Positions 29,984 through 39,645 are shown, numbered from the stretch's first letter. The stretch is DNA of 40,840 nucleotides from Thermodesulfovibrionales bacterium (GCA_020062545.1 JAGUWD010000041.1:1-40840); one strand, 5' to 3'. Numbers and translations: made by a program. Notes: a model not told the origin generated them from the sequence alone.

Positions 29984-31420
29984 ATGCAATATACAAGATT
30001 TTTTATATCGGTTCTTTTAATCGTCATTATTATCGCTTCGCCAGTTATGGCAACCGTAGACTCAATGCTGGACAATGTTGTCAGCGGGGTTTATACGCAA
30101 GACCCCGGCGTGTATCAAAGCCCCTCAACTACAACACTTAGCGGGGGATCGTTTTCGTTCAGGCTTAAAAACGATGTCCTCGGCAGGCCGCTTATAAATT
30201 TCAAGACACCGCAGGCAAGCATCAGTTGTTCCGGCATGGATTTCGATGCCGGAATGATGTCCATATTGAATCTTGACTTATTTGAACAAATGCTTTCTCA
30301 AGGGGGAGCTTCTTTGGCGTGGGGCGTAATGATAGGCTTGGTTTATTCATTGCCGGGAGTCGGGGAGTCGTTTCAGAAGCTAAACGAATGGTCAAGAGAT
30401 ATTCAGAAACTAATGCAGAGCCCCTGCCAGGTAGGAAAATATATAGGCACTCAGGCAGGCGCTCCGATCGGATCGGCGATAAGAGACGCTTTAGGGCTGA
30501 AAAAAAGCGAAGAGAAGGCAAAAGAATCGGGATCGGATATTTCACAAACAATGAAAAAAGTCCTGGATTATATCAAAATAGAAGATTTCTACAAAACCTA
30601 TCCGTATGCCGCTTTAAAGAGGACAAATCTGGATGATGATACTACCGCATTGCTTGCAGGCTTTTTTGGAGTGTTAGATATATACTTGGAATATAACAGG
30701 GCGAAAGTTGTTCCTAATGACCCTAATACAAAATTTTCAGAGGCATGCGGAGGGCAGCCCTGCGGTCCTGATCATGTGAAAATGAAAGTTCTCCGGAAGC
30801 CGGCGACAGCTCTTTTCGATGCCCTCATATATGGGAGCAATGAAGGCGCAAAAGGGTATAAATGTATAGCAAGTAATGTAGGCGATGCATGTTCAGATGT
30901 TGTTGATGTGCAAGTCTCTACAGCCGGATTAGTTAATAAAATTTCGCTTTTGCTGAAAACAGCGATAGATTCTTATGCTGTCGGCGGCGGCGTTTCCAAT
31001 ACCGAAAACATAAAAAACTTCAATTCCATGCTCCCTCAACTGCAGGGGATGCTTAAATATGCCGCGAACTATCAGAAATTCAGACCTACAGAATCAAAAG
31101 ACGCGAGAATTAATAAGGTATTGTCGGAATATCTTTCTATCCTTATTTTGCATCATGTCTTTGAATCCATGTATGCGTATATCTATTCAGCCGTTGGAAG
31201 CAATCCTGCCAATGGAACCCAGCAGGAAATAAAAGATTACCTTGCCTTAATTGAAGGCGGGAAAAACCAGTTTGAAAAATATGTAGATAAGGTTACAAAA
31301 AATTACAGCATACTTGCTCAGTCGTATGAGCAGTATAAAGCAACATACGAGCAAGCTTTATCTCAGGTAGGAAAAAAATTGGGGCAGGGAGCATTTTTGC
31401 AGCTCCATACCTATAGGTAG
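29984..31420 (+). CDS. traH: TraH, periplasmic pilus/mating-pair protein
   Basis: The product is 478 aa (F TraH is 458) if it starts at ATG 29984, preceded by AAGGGTGG; the frame extends to a TTG at 29966. Signal peptide about 1-24 (SPVMA-TV). The mature region has TraH-type features: a Gly-rich segment (GGSFSFRLKNDVL), Cys residues, and a long C-terminal coiled coil (about 395-470). It lies between TraF and TraG, as in F. It acts in the periplasm with TraF and TraG/TrbI. Confidence 0.85.
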   Translation: MQYTRFFISVLLIVIIIASPVMATVDSMLDNVVSGVYTQDPGVYQSPSTTTLSGGSFSFRLKNDVLGRPLINFKTPQASISCSGMDFDAGMMSILNLDLFEQMLSQGGASLAWGVMIGLVYSLPGVGESFQKLNEWSRDIQKLMQSPCQVGKYIGTQAGAPIGSAIRDALGLKKSEEKAKESGSDISQTMKKVLDYIKIEDFYKTYPYAALKRTNLDDDTTALLAGFFGVLDIYLEYNRAKVVPNDPNTKFSEACGGQPCGPDHVKMKVLRKPATALFDALIYGSNEGAKGYKCIASNVGDACSDVVDVQVSTAGLVNKISLLLKTAIDSYAVGGGVSNTENIKNFNSMLPQLQGMLKYAANYQKFRPTESKDARINKVLSEYLSILILHHVFESMYAYIYSAVGSNPANGTQQEIKDYLALIEGGKNQFEKYVDKVTKNYSILAQSYEQYKATYEQALSQVGKKLGQGAFLQLHTYR

Positions 31421-31423
31421 AAT

Positions 31424-34400
31424 ATGAATTTTGACATCTATACAACAGGCGGGATAGAGTTTCTTTCACAGGTCTACAAAGGCGTTATTATGACCTTTGG
31501 AGATTCCTCGTATGAAACTTTATTGCGCTTATTCGGATTGTTTTCTATTATTTTTGCTTCTATTGCTCTTATAGGGAAGCAACAGATTGATTATCTGGCT
31601 AAAAGAGTAGCGATATTGTTTTTGATTTCCGGGTTTTCTTTTGGATTGAGGGCAGATGTTACTATTATAGACACAAAGCACAATCAGACATATGTAGTCA
31701 GCGGAGCGCCTTGGATTCCTGCATATGTTCATAGCCTTTTTTCATCGGCGTCTTATCAGCTTACCAATATCGCGCAGCAGGTTTTTCATACAGGAACGGT
31801 CAATGTTTATGAGGCCGCTGCAACAGGGAAAAACGCATGGGGAAGCGTTAATCTGGACTATAACAAAACAGGCTTCGGAGGCTTTTTCGAATATCTGAAT
31901 TTCTTTAAAAACTACAGGTTCAATACGACCGGAATAACTGATCTCGATAAGATTTACCGTAAATTCCATATAGCATTAACGGAGTGTACTATAAACGAAA
32001 TCCCGCTTTGGCCCGACAATGATTTTCAGAAGAAGGTATTGCTCTCAAGCAACCTTATACAGGACTTAAGACCTACAGTAAACGGATATGTCGAATTTGA
32101 GGGACAACCGACGGATTGTATAGCCTTGTATGACAGTGCGATAGAAGATTGGAATACCATAAAGTCTAAATTCGATACAGCAGGAGATCCGACATTAAAT
32201 CTGCTGGCAAAACTCGGTATAACAGCCATGGATTCGCAGAAAGTTCAGGAGGCAAACGCCGAAATATTACAGCAAGGAACTGTGCAACTATCAGACATGA
32301 TAGGACAGGCCGGAATGACATGGGCATTGTCCGATGCATGGGATTCTTTTCTGGCGGATCAAAGCCCGGAAAGAGCTATGGTTTACAAATATGAGGTAGG
32401 CAGAAACATAGAGGAATCCAAACAGATGGGCAGGTCTCTTGGGTTATACGCTAAAGAGACCGTACCTTTAATGAAAATTGTATTTGAAAGCATGACCATA
32501 GCTTTTATTCCTGTTACCTTCCTGATAATCCTCGTAAGCGGAGGGAATGTTATCAGGAATTCGATATTTTCATTCGCATGGGTGTATGCGTGGGATCCCG
32601 TTCTTGCCACGATCAACGGTATTGTCAATATAGCGGCAATCGCAAAGGTCAAAGCTGCTTTGAATGCAGCGGCGGTATATAACAATGCTCTTAATGGAGA
32701 CTGGATGGGATACAGTATTCAGGCGATGAATATTATGTACAGCACGCTTGATTATATCCCTTCTGTGGCCGGTTATCTTGCGATATCTACTCCGGGAATC
32801 GCCTATATGCTCATAAAAGGCGGAGAAATGACAATGGCCAGTATAGCAAGCATGATGGCAGCTCCTGTGATGTCCACGCCTACACATGTGGAGGCAGCTT
32901 CCTCGTTAGAAACTCAGAAGATTGCAAATCAAACCGGCAAATCATTTGGTCAGGTAGAGATGCAGTATAACGCTGCGGGGCAGGCTAAATTAAATGCGAT
33001 GGTGTTTCAGGGGGGGGTGGACAGACACGGGTATAACAAAATCTTCGGAGCGGAATCCGGGGCTTTCGATCATGGGGTAGCAACGAAGGGCGGATTGGGT
33101 GATGCTTATAATAAATTAGGCGAAACGACAATAAGAGGAGCAACTGCGAATCTCGAGGCCGGAAGGACCGGAAGCGGAAGCGTAGGAAATATGGATACTC
33201 ATTTCGATATGGGTCGGAAAGGGACGGAGATGGATTTTGCGCGAAGAGAAGGAACATGGCAGGGCATAGACGGCAACACGGATATCTTGAGACAGGCTGA
33301 GGCCATAAAAACAAAGTTCGATACTGATTATAGCAGCAAACAGCTTGCTTTAGAGATGCAGACTTATTCGGCAGCACAATGGGCTATTGCAAAGACCACA
33401 ATGACCGCTGAGCGCCTCGGGGCAGTCGAAGGCATGGTAGATAAAGGCAGAAATATATTCGGCATGCAGGGCGATGATTATTCGGTCATTCAGCAGATGT
33501 CAAACTACACCGCCAGAGGCGGTGTAGTTGATTCTACGATGGCACAGAACATCAATGATAAGATGTTCGGCGGAAAAGAAGTGATAAAGGCTGGCATGAG
33601 GGTTGATGCAGGTATAGCCGACGGCAAGATTTATCTTACCGCTGCGGCTCAGGACGGAACCGGTTCTATTGAGATCAGAGACGGCCGCCAGATAGAGAAA
33701 GGCGTCTTGAGAGACGCGGATGTATCCGGGTATAAGTTCAGCGGTTCTTATTCCAAAGAAACGGATCTGACGACAGGGAAAACACTCGGCACATACACCG
33801 GCATAGTCAATGGCAAGGAAGGCCATCTAAGTGTTGATGCCGATGGGAAGGCTGTGTTTGCGGAAGCAAAAGGCGGACATGACCTTAAAAATCTGAAAGT
33901 GGATTCAACAACAGTTGATGATAGCACTTCTATAAAACACGGCACATCCACTGTAACAGATAACAGCACTACTATTAAGCAAGGCACAACTATCAGCGGC
34001 ACTCCGGGCGTTACGACCTACGAAAAAGATGCCGCGCTCATGAGCGCCTTAAAAGGTGATATGTCACTCGCAAAGAAATTAACTACTGGAGACACAGCAA
34101 GCCAAACCCTTAATCAGATTGAGTATGGAAAGGCTTTGGTGTCTGATCTGAGTGATATTCTTGATAGAAAAGGCATAAAATTTTATGAAGTAGAAGCACA
34201 TGGGAATTTTAATTTGAAAGCCTTTGGTTTAAGCGTTGGCACAAGCGCAAAAACTGGAAGCAAAGATCAGACAAACTTCAATGTGCTTTATGGAGCATAT
34301 CAAAGAGGGTTGAGTAATGTTATTGCTGAGGCAAGGCAAAAAGGTATCTCAGAGGCATCGGCAGTATCTCAGTTTAATAAGGATTTTACGTCTACTATTT

Positions 34401-34510
34401 TAAATGATGCTGTTAATACCAAGCCTATTTTGAGTCCTGATAAATATGCTCACCAGAATAAGACTACTACGCCACAATCAGGGAAACGAAAGGTTATTGA
34501 AGGGGATTAA
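31424..34510 (+). CDS. traG: TraG, inner-membrane mating-pair stabilisation protein
   Basis: The product is 1028 aa (F TraG 938). The N-terminal half has several membrane segments (for example about 40-75 and, after a periplasmic loop, 345-480), the TraG-N pattern. The C-terminal half is long, soluble, rich in Gly/Thr/Asp repeats and likely periplasmic, with a Gly-rich stretch near 720-900. TraG carries out pilus assembly with its N-terminus and mating-pair stabilisation and entry exclusion with its C-terminus. It ends 3 bp before an opposing small gene. Confidence 0.85.
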   Translation: MNFDIYTTGGIEFLSQVYKGVIMTFGDSSYETLLRLFGLFSIIFASIALIGKQQIDYLAKRVAILFLISGFSFGLRADVTIIDTKHNQTYVVSGAPWIPAYVHSLFSSASYQLTNIAQQVFHTGTVNVYEAAATGKNAWGSVNLDYNKTGFGGFFEYLNFFKNYRFNTTGITDLDKIYRKFHIALTECTINEIPLWPDNDFQKKVLLSSNLIQDLRPTVNGYVEFEGQPTDCIALYDSAIEDWNTIKSKFDTAGDPTLNLLAKLGITAMDSQKVQEANAEILQQGTVQLSDMIGQAGMTWALSDAWDSFLADQSPERAMVYKYEVGRNIEESKQMGRSLGLYAKETVPLMKIVFESMTIAFIPVTFLIILVSGGNVIRNSIFSFAWVYAWDPVLATINGIVNIAAIAKVKAALNAAAVYNNALNGDWMGYSIQAMNIMYSTLDYIPSVAGYLAISTPGIAYMLIKGGEMTMASIASMMAAPVMSTPTHVEAASSLETQKIANQTGKSFGQVEMQYNAAGQAKLNAMVFQGGVDRHGYNKIFGAESGAFDHGVATKGGLGDAYNKLGETTIRGATANLEAGRTGSGSVGNMDTHFDMGRKGTEMDFARREGTWQGIDGNTDILRQAEAIKTKFDTDYSSKQLALEMQTYSAAQWAIAKTTMTAERLGAVEGMVDKGRNIFGMQGDDYSVIQQMSNYTARGGVVDSTMAQNINDKMFGGKEVIKAGMRVDAGIADGKIYLTAAAQDGTGSIEIRDGRQIEKGVLRDADVSGYKFSGSYSKETDLTTGKTLGTYTGIVNGKEGHLSVDADGKAVFAEAKGGHDLKNLKVDSTTVDDSTSIKHGTSTVTDNSTTIKQGTTISGTPGVTTYEKDAALMSALKGDMSLAKKLTTGDTASQTLNQIEYGKALVSDLSDILDRKGIKFYEVEAHGNFNLKAFGLSVGTSAKTGSKDQTNFNVLYGAYQRGLSNVIAEARQKGISEASAVSQFNKDFTSTILNDAVNTKPILSPDKYAHQNKTTTPQSGKRKVIEGD
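33503..33529. other. 12-bp perfect hairpin inside traG
   Basis: AACTACACCGCC (33503-33514) and GGCGGTGTAGTT (33518-33529) are perfect inverted repeats around AGA. It codes for part of the C-terminal half (NYTARGGVV), not a terminator since no T run follows. It may slow translation or bind a protein. Confidence 0.6.
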
Positions 34511-34513
34511 ATT

Positions 34514-34696
34514 TCATTCACCAGGATTTGGTCCGTTCCAGCCGCCTATATCTCCTGTGTATGGAGTTGACTCATCCTCAGGCGCCTCAAAAAATCTCTT
34601 ATCATTAAAGTCATACCCTGTCTTTTCGGAAATAAATCTAAGAATAAGCCCAAGAATAAGCTCTATTCCGCCTACTATCCAAATCATCCCATCCAT
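34514..34696 (-). CDS. Small membrane protein, unknown
   Basis: The product is 60 aa with an N-terminal hydrophobic segment (MIWIVGGIELILGLILRFI) and an acidic, Pro/Gly-rich tail. GAGGTGAG precedes ATG 34696. Together with the next two genes it forms a tiny minus-strand operon facing traG (3-bp gap between the stops). No family recognised; small membrane exclusion-type protein is a possibility. Confidence 0.5.
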   Translation of the reverse strand: MDGMIWIVGGIELILGLILRFISEKTGYDFNDKRFFEAPEDESTPYTGDIGGWNGPNPGE

Positions 34697-34705
34697 CTTC
34701 TCACC

Positions 34706-34972
34706 TCACCTATTTCTAATATCAACCAGCATCTGCATGATCTGGTCAAGTCTTATATGTATCTGGTCAATCCGTCCATTAACAGTTTTGAAATCTTCTT
34801 TAGTCTCTTGTTTAAACTGATCAATTCGTCCATTAATGGCTTTGAATTCTTCTTTAGTCTCTTGCTTAAATTCTTTTAATTCCTCTTTCAGTTCCTTTGT
34901 CCGTTCATCTACCACATCGTAGATTAGTTCAAGGGTTACTTTCTTTACTATATGTTTGACTGCGCTCTGCAT
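34706..34972 (-). CDS. Small coiled-coil protein with tandem 18-residue repeats
   Basis: The product is 88 aa from ATG 34972 (GAGGTG 8 bp upstream), or 91 aa from GTG 34981. A FKQETKE(E/D)FK(A/T)(I/V)NGRIDQ unit of 18 residues is repeated in tandem, with DNA copies of 54 bp (34764-34817 and 34818-34871), followed by a partial third (IHIRLDQIM). It is a long amphipathic helix, without a signal. Similar in style to the RLDEKID coiled coil at 25162. Function unknown. Confidence 0.6.
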   Translation of the reverse strand: MQSAVKHIVKKVTLELIYDVVDERTKELKEELKEFKQETKEEFKAINGRIDQFKQETKEDFKTVNGRIDQIHIRLDQIMQMLVDIRNR

Positions 34973-34982
34973 TCTTTTCACC

Positions 34983-35120
34983 TCACTTCGGCAATGCCGA
35001 AAGCACTTTAATCAGCATAAGGATGATGCCGATATTCATGGTTATAAGGGTTTCCATCATCCACTTTACTAATTTCACATCTCCTTCAAGCTTTGCTAAC
35101 CGATCCTCTATCTTACTCAT
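34983..35120 (-). CDS. Very small coiled-coil/membrane protein, 45 aa
   Basis: A short frame, MSKIEDRLAKLEGDVKLVKW, then a hydrophobic helix (TLITMNIGIILMLIKVL), ends in TGA 34983. It has a coiled-coil start and a single membrane segment, which resembles the DUF1640-like protein at 28176. The stop is ten bases before the start of 34706-34972. A weak ribosome site is seen. Real gene by coding style and operon position, function unknown. Confidence 0.5.
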   Translation of the reverse strand: MSKIEDRLAKLEGDVKLVKWMMETLITMNIGIILMLIKVLSALPK

Positions 35121-35174
35121 ACTATATTTATAGGTTCCCATAAAAAAGGGAATTTGTCAAGTGTATAGGGGCTA

Positions 35175-35346
35175 CTGGTAGTGTCAAGATTTTTGTGTAA
35201 ATTCCTTTAAGGGCTTCTTTCCCCATTGCTCGTTCAGGTGATTCAGCACTGCATATACAATTCTCTCGATACTCTGGTCATGATTGAAACAACTCATGGG
35301 CCTTGTTCTTCTTCTCACCTCCCTGAAGGCCCTCTCTATGACATAG
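35175..35346 (-). pseudogene. IS256-family transposase remnant (C-terminal end)
   Basis: The minus strand encodes YVIERAFREVRRRTRPMSCF, then an RIVYAVLNHLNEQWG-like end, the C-terminus of mutator/IS256-type transposases, with its stop at 35184. Only about 55 residues match; the remaining N-terminal part is missing, the frame entering foreign sequence beyond about 35346. The element's terminal repeat is likely near 35175-35200 (GTAGTGTCAAGATTTTTGTG). So this is a transposon left with one end, probably after a deletion that removed the rest together with the start of the next gene. Confidence 0.75.
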
Positions 35347-37533
35347 TGGAAAGCTAAGGGGTATAAAAGAGTTTTTAAGGAATTCTTTTCGGACTTGAAC
35401 AAATGGGCATACCTTTATTACGACACCGAGCTTTTCAAGGATGATACTTTTGCCCTAATTGAGCAAAGTGATGCTAATCTGGCGAATCTGCAGGAAGCTG
35501 TGGAGAGAATTCTTGGGTTGAGTGCTTGGTCAAGAACATTCGGTATGGGATTGATACATTATAACTACAGGGCCATAGACGAAGATATTTTTGGCAAGAC
35601 CTATGAGATATTTCTTGCAGAACAAAGAGAGGAAAGAGGTATTCACTATACACCGTCTGTAATTACAGAATCTATGGGGCTGTCTTTAATAAACGAGTTG
35701 TTTTTACCGCATGCGGACGAATTGTTGAAATCTATCGAAGAACAAAATTTCGATGATGCCGAGAAAATAGTTAAGAAAATCTTAGCTATTAAAATAATAG
35801 ACCCATCATGTGGGTCAGGAAGTTTTCTGGTTAAACTGTTGAGGCATATATGGAACATATATCAAAACTTAAAAAAAGAAACTGAATGGGCAGTACAGAA
35901 AACAGAGCTTTTAGAACCACAGGACATAGCAGATAGAAAGCAGAAAATACGCAAAATCAGACAAATGCTTACCCTTGATTCAAATAGAAAGCTCATTCCC
36001 TTGATAATCTTGAGGCATCTACATGGTATAGACCTTGATGAAAAAGCTCTTGATGTAGCAAAAGTTAACATTTGGAAAGAGGCTATTAAACTGTGCCCTA
36101 ATGATTATAGGTACACTTCTCTTTCTTCTAATATTGACCACATTCTGCCAAATTTAGAGCTTAACTTTATACATGCAAATTCCCTTGTTGATTTTTACGA
36201 TATGGAGTGTGTAAAACACCTTGAACCTTATAAAGAAGATATTAAACAACTGCATAAGCTAAGAAACACATACATAGATAATCCCTTCGATCCTACTCCA
36301 ATAGATAAATGCAAAGCAATTATAGAAAAGTTGCGAGTTGTGCTGTTTGACGCCTTCAAATCTACCTATGGTGAATTTGAACCCTTGCCTCTTTTTGCAC
36401 CCCTGAACTTTTTTTATTGCTTTTTTGACAATAATGGCAAGCCACTATATAATACTGTTGCAGGTTTTGATGGAGTAATAGGAAACCCTCCCTATAACAT
36501 CTTCACGGAAACGGCATATTTTAAGCAGTCAGTTGCGGCTGGAACGGGTAATTTATTCGGGCACTTTATCGTTAAAGGGGTCTATCTTAATAAGGCAGAA
36601 GGCGCATTTAGTTTTATAGTTCCACTGTCATTCACATGTGGCAGCGATTATGAAAAAGTTAGGCAACTTGTTTATAAAAATTATGGCCATCTAAAAACAT
36701 CCCATTATTCAATCAGGCCGGCAAAATTATTTCCGGGAGTTGATCAGAGGATGACAATTTTCATCGCAACAAAGAAGGGGAGTTCTCCGTGTATTGTGGA
36801 GTCCTCGCGTCTTTACAGATTCACTAATGATGAAAGAGACCAGATTGTGAAAAATCCCGTTACGGGAGAAGTAGGACCGGTATCTAAAGGGTTTATTCCA
36901 AGAATAGCAGACTCTGTTGGAGCTTCTATATATAAGAAATTAAATATGATTGATAAGACAATTGGTTGCTATCAGGTAAAAAATGGGATAAAAAAAACCA
37001 ATATAGATGATAATTTTGCTTGGTGGTATCACAGTGTTGCAAGATATTGGATAAAGGCATATAATTTTTTACCATATTTTACTAGGAATGAAGTAGCTGG
37101 TATTTCATCAAAAATAAATAAATTTTATGCTTTTACGGAAGATATAGCAAAAGTTTGTGTCGGATTAGTCAACTCAAATTTATTTTATTTCTGGTGGATA
37201 ATTCAATCTGACGAATTTGACGTATTACCGTCAGAAATATTATCTATGCCAATGCCAGAAAGCCTTTTAAAGGATGCAAAAATCCCCGTATTAGTAGATA
37301 ATCTTATGACTGATTACAAAGAAAAGGCATTAAGAAAAACACTGAATATAAACGGTGTAAAAATACAGATGGATGAAATACATCCTCGAAAATCAACGAA
37401 GATAATATTTGAACTCGATAGGGCAATAGCACCGCATTATGGCTTGACGGAAAAAGAGATTATGTTTCTGCAGGAGTATGACAAGCGTTTCCGATTAAGT
37501 GATGAAGAGGATATAACAATCAAAAACGAATAA
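35347..37533 (+). pseudogene. Eco57I-like N6-adenine methyltransferase, 5' truncated
   Basis: The frame is open from 35347 (after a TAG at 35344) and reads through the IS junction; a TTG at 35395 gives a 712-aa reading. AdoMet motif I DPSCGSGSF (about residue 152 from 35347) and catalytic motif IV GNPPYN (about 379) are typical of the Eco57I/type IIG group, with a C-terminal target-recognition region (about 560-690). The endonuclease or helical N-terminal part expected upstream is absent, cut off at the transposase remnant. It may still produce a stand-alone methylase from the TTG, but no ribosome site is seen, hence pseudogene. Confidence 0.75.
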
Positions 37534-37762
37534 AAAACCTGTTTACAAAATATACTATAGTGTAAAGTTTTCACCTCTTAAAACTGCTAAAAAGAGTTTT
37601 TATCTATTAAAAATCGCATTGGAATTTAACATTACATAGAAATAAAGTTAAATTATCCTTGACAGCAAATATTGGACAGGTAAGTTTATTGTGATAAAGA
37701 CAGAGAAGATTCTAAAGCGGAAAATACTATCAAAGTCTTAATGGTTGTTGATACATTAATTA

Positions 37763-38089
37763 TTACTGAAAACTATCCAGAAAGTTGAGGATTGCTTTTT
37801 TTCTCTTTGTATCAAGATTGATAACCTTATTAAGTATTTTATTATTTAAACTTTGTTTGCCATAAATTTCCGGGATAATCATTTCCCCCTTACCAGTAAT
37901 AAGCCAATGCATGTTAATTCTTTTCCCCTTTTCCTCTAATCTGCTAAGTTCTATTAAGACTTCGATAGAAGGGAAATTTTTACCGTTTTCTATATTGCAA
38001 ACATGTGACTGTGTTTTTCCTATCTTAGATGCAAATTCATTTTGATTTTGCCGAAAGAATTTCCTGACTTGCTGGATTCTTTCTCCCAT
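37763..38089 (-). CDS. XRE-family repressor-like regulator
   Basis: The product is 108 aa from ATG 38089 with GAAGGGG just upstream; the frame opens further at 38209, but the extension is AT-rich and unlike protein. Residues 1-60 form a Cro/CI-type helix-turn-helix (RQNQNEFASKIGKTQSHVC then IENGKNFPS), and HWLITGKGEMI follows, as in phage repressors. It lies divergent from the methyltransferase at 38357 and so could control it, like the C-proteins of restriction-modification systems. Confidence 0.75.
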   Translation of the reverse strand: MGERIQQVRKFFRQNQNEFASKIGKTQSHVCNIENGKNFPSIEVLIELSRLEEKGKRINMHWLITGKGEMIIPEIYGKQSLNNKILNKVINLDTKRKKAILNFLDSFQ

Positions 38090-38203
38090 CCCCTTCGCCT
38101 CTTTTTCGAGATTTTTGTACGATTTTTTCACTTGACTTTTATTTTTTAAATAAATATTATATTTATATAATAAATAAAAAGCTGAATGTTTTTCAACACA
38201 AAA

Positions 38204-38219
38204 TGTCATACTTTTGACA
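38204..38219. promoter_or_regulatory. TGTCA-N6-TGACA palindrome, possible operator
   Basis: TGTCA (38204-38208) and TGACA (38215-38219) form an inverted repeat in the AT-rich divergent gap (38090-38356) between the XRE gene and the methyltransferase. TTGACA (38214-38219) could be a -35. Its place fits binding by the XRE protein (inference). Confidence 0.4.
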
Positions 38220-38356
38220 ACGGCTTTAAAAGTAAAATTGCTTTTTTATTAATTTTCAAATAGTTATTTTGTATTTAACAGGTGAATGGGAAATGGCACA
38301 AAAGTTGATAAGTAATATTGTAAAGATGAATAAATTGTAAAAAGGAATAATCGGTT

Positions 38357-38962
38357 ATGGAGAATTTAAAGAGAGCACAATCTATTGTCGGTTTCAGTAA
38401 TACAAGGGAACCGATGGATCATTATCCTACTCCAGATATTGCCGTAACAGAGCTTTTAAAGAGAGAACGGTTTGATGGTGTTGTGTGGGAGCCTGCATGT
38501 GGAAATGGCAATATTGCAAAGTTTTTTCCAGCATGTATTGCAAGTGACATTCGGACAGACAATATTTACGGAGAACCTGGCGTAGATTTTCTTAAAGAAT
38601 TTAGGAAAGTTGATCATATTATTACAAATCCCCCATATAATTTAGCGCAGAAATTTGCAGAACACTCTTTAGAGTGTGCCCGGGGGAAAGTAGCCTTGCT
38701 TTTAAAGCTTGCCTTTTTGGAAGGAGCATCGAGATATCACTTCTTTCAAAAATTTCCCATGCGGACAGTTTATGTTTTCTCAAAACGATTACCATTGACT
38801 AAATATAGCGATGAAAGAAAGCAAAGCAGCATGATTCCATTTGCGTGGTTTGTATGGGAACAGGGGTTTAAGGGAAAACCAACAGTGGAATGGATAATGG
38901 TTGAGGATTGCAATAAAACAGGGATACCAAAAAGAAAAAAGCCTGTTTTACGGATTGTGTAA
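38357..38962 (+). CDS. N6-adenine DNA methyltransferase (class with EPACGNG/NPPY)
   Basis: The product is 201 aa. Motif I EPACGNG (45-51) binds AdoMet and catalytic motif IV TNPPYN (90-95) marks an N6-adenine methylase of the short phage/plasmid kind. The C-terminal half has conserved Trp/Phe strands (IPFAWFVWEQGF). It precedes an endonuclease-like gene by 20 bp and may protect the same site, giving a type II restriction-modification pair. The AGGAAT before ATG 38357 is a weak ribosome site. Confidence 0.8.
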   Translation: MENLKRAQSIVGFSNTREPMDHYPTPDIAVTELLKRERFDGVVWEPACGNGNIAKFFPACIASDIRTDNIYGEPGVDFLKEFRKVDHIITNPPYNLAQKFAEHSLECARGKVALLLKLAFLEGASRYHFFQKFPMRTVYVFSKRLPLTKYSDERKQSSMIPFAWFVWEQGFKGKPTVEWIMVEDCNKTGIPKRKKPVLRIV

Positions 38963-38982
38963 TTTGGAAACCGAGTGAGATA

Positions 38983-39645
38983 ATGTTATTTTGCCATATA
39001 AAAGACCTGAAGACTGTAAATTATGAATGCGGGGACTGCAATGCTTGTAATCCAAAATCTAAACTTGTCTATCCATTTGGAAAAGACCTGATAACCTCAA
39101 AAGACTTTGTGAACAAGCTATCGGCTTTTATAGAAAAACACACCCCTTATCGATGCGAAGAAACAACAGTTTTAAAAAATCCAGATATTTGCGTGCTTGA
39201 TATAAGAAATGGGAACAAATTAATTTGTAGAGCCGAAGCCAAATATTTAGAGGGGAAGGCTTTTATGAAGTCAGAAAAGCGGTTGGAAGACCCTTTAAAA
39301 CCAAAAGAAACCCTTGTGGTTGATGAGCCTAAGTTGATCAGCTATTTTGAGTGTTATAAAAAAGATTTTGAGAGATATGGATATTATATCCCGATTTTTA
39401 TTGTATGGAAATTTGACCGGCCATGTCCTGATATAGGCAGTATAGCTATTTACCAAAGTATAAATGTCCTACAGAATATATATCAGCAGAAAGGTAATAA
39501 AAGAACTTTTAAGAGACAATCAGGAGATGGCGATATTATAGGCGAAAAACATCTCGGAATAGTTGATAAATATCACTTTTCAATTAAAGAATGTAAGCCT
39601 ATTGAAGAATTGCCAAATGAGATTATGGGCATAAAACAACTTTAA
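38983..39645 (+). CDS. Putative PD-(D/E)xK endonuclease, candidate type II restriction enzyme
   Basis: The product is 220 aa. It contains PDICV (Pro67-Asp68) then 16 residues to EAK (Glu85-Ala-Lys87), matching the PD-(D/E)xK nuclease core, with Glu60 as an upstream acidic residue. An N-terminal CGDCNAC (16-22) may bind metal. No other nuclease family fits. It follows the methyltransferase by 20 bp. Restriction enzymes are very diverse, so the role rests on the motif and the neighbour. Confidence 0.55.
   Translation: MLFCHIKDLKTVNYECGDCNACNPKSKLVYPFGKDLITSKDFVNKLSAFIEKHTPYRCEETTVLKNPDICVLDIRNGNKLICRAEAKYLEGKAFMKSEKRLEDPLKPKETLVVDEPKLISYFECYKKDFERYGYYIPIFIVWKFDRPCPDIGSIAIYQSINVLQNIYQQKGNKRTFKRQSGDGDIIGEKHLGIVDKYHFSIKECKPIEELPNEIMGIKQL

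Noticed and set aside
37534-37762. Short gene with a TTGACA-like promoter at 37660
   Set aside because: The only downstream frames are under 20 codons and have no ribosome site.
38090-38209. N-terminal extension of the XRE protein
   Set aside because: AT-rich and unlike coding sequence; the internal ATG 38089 has GAAGGGG and starts the conserved domain.
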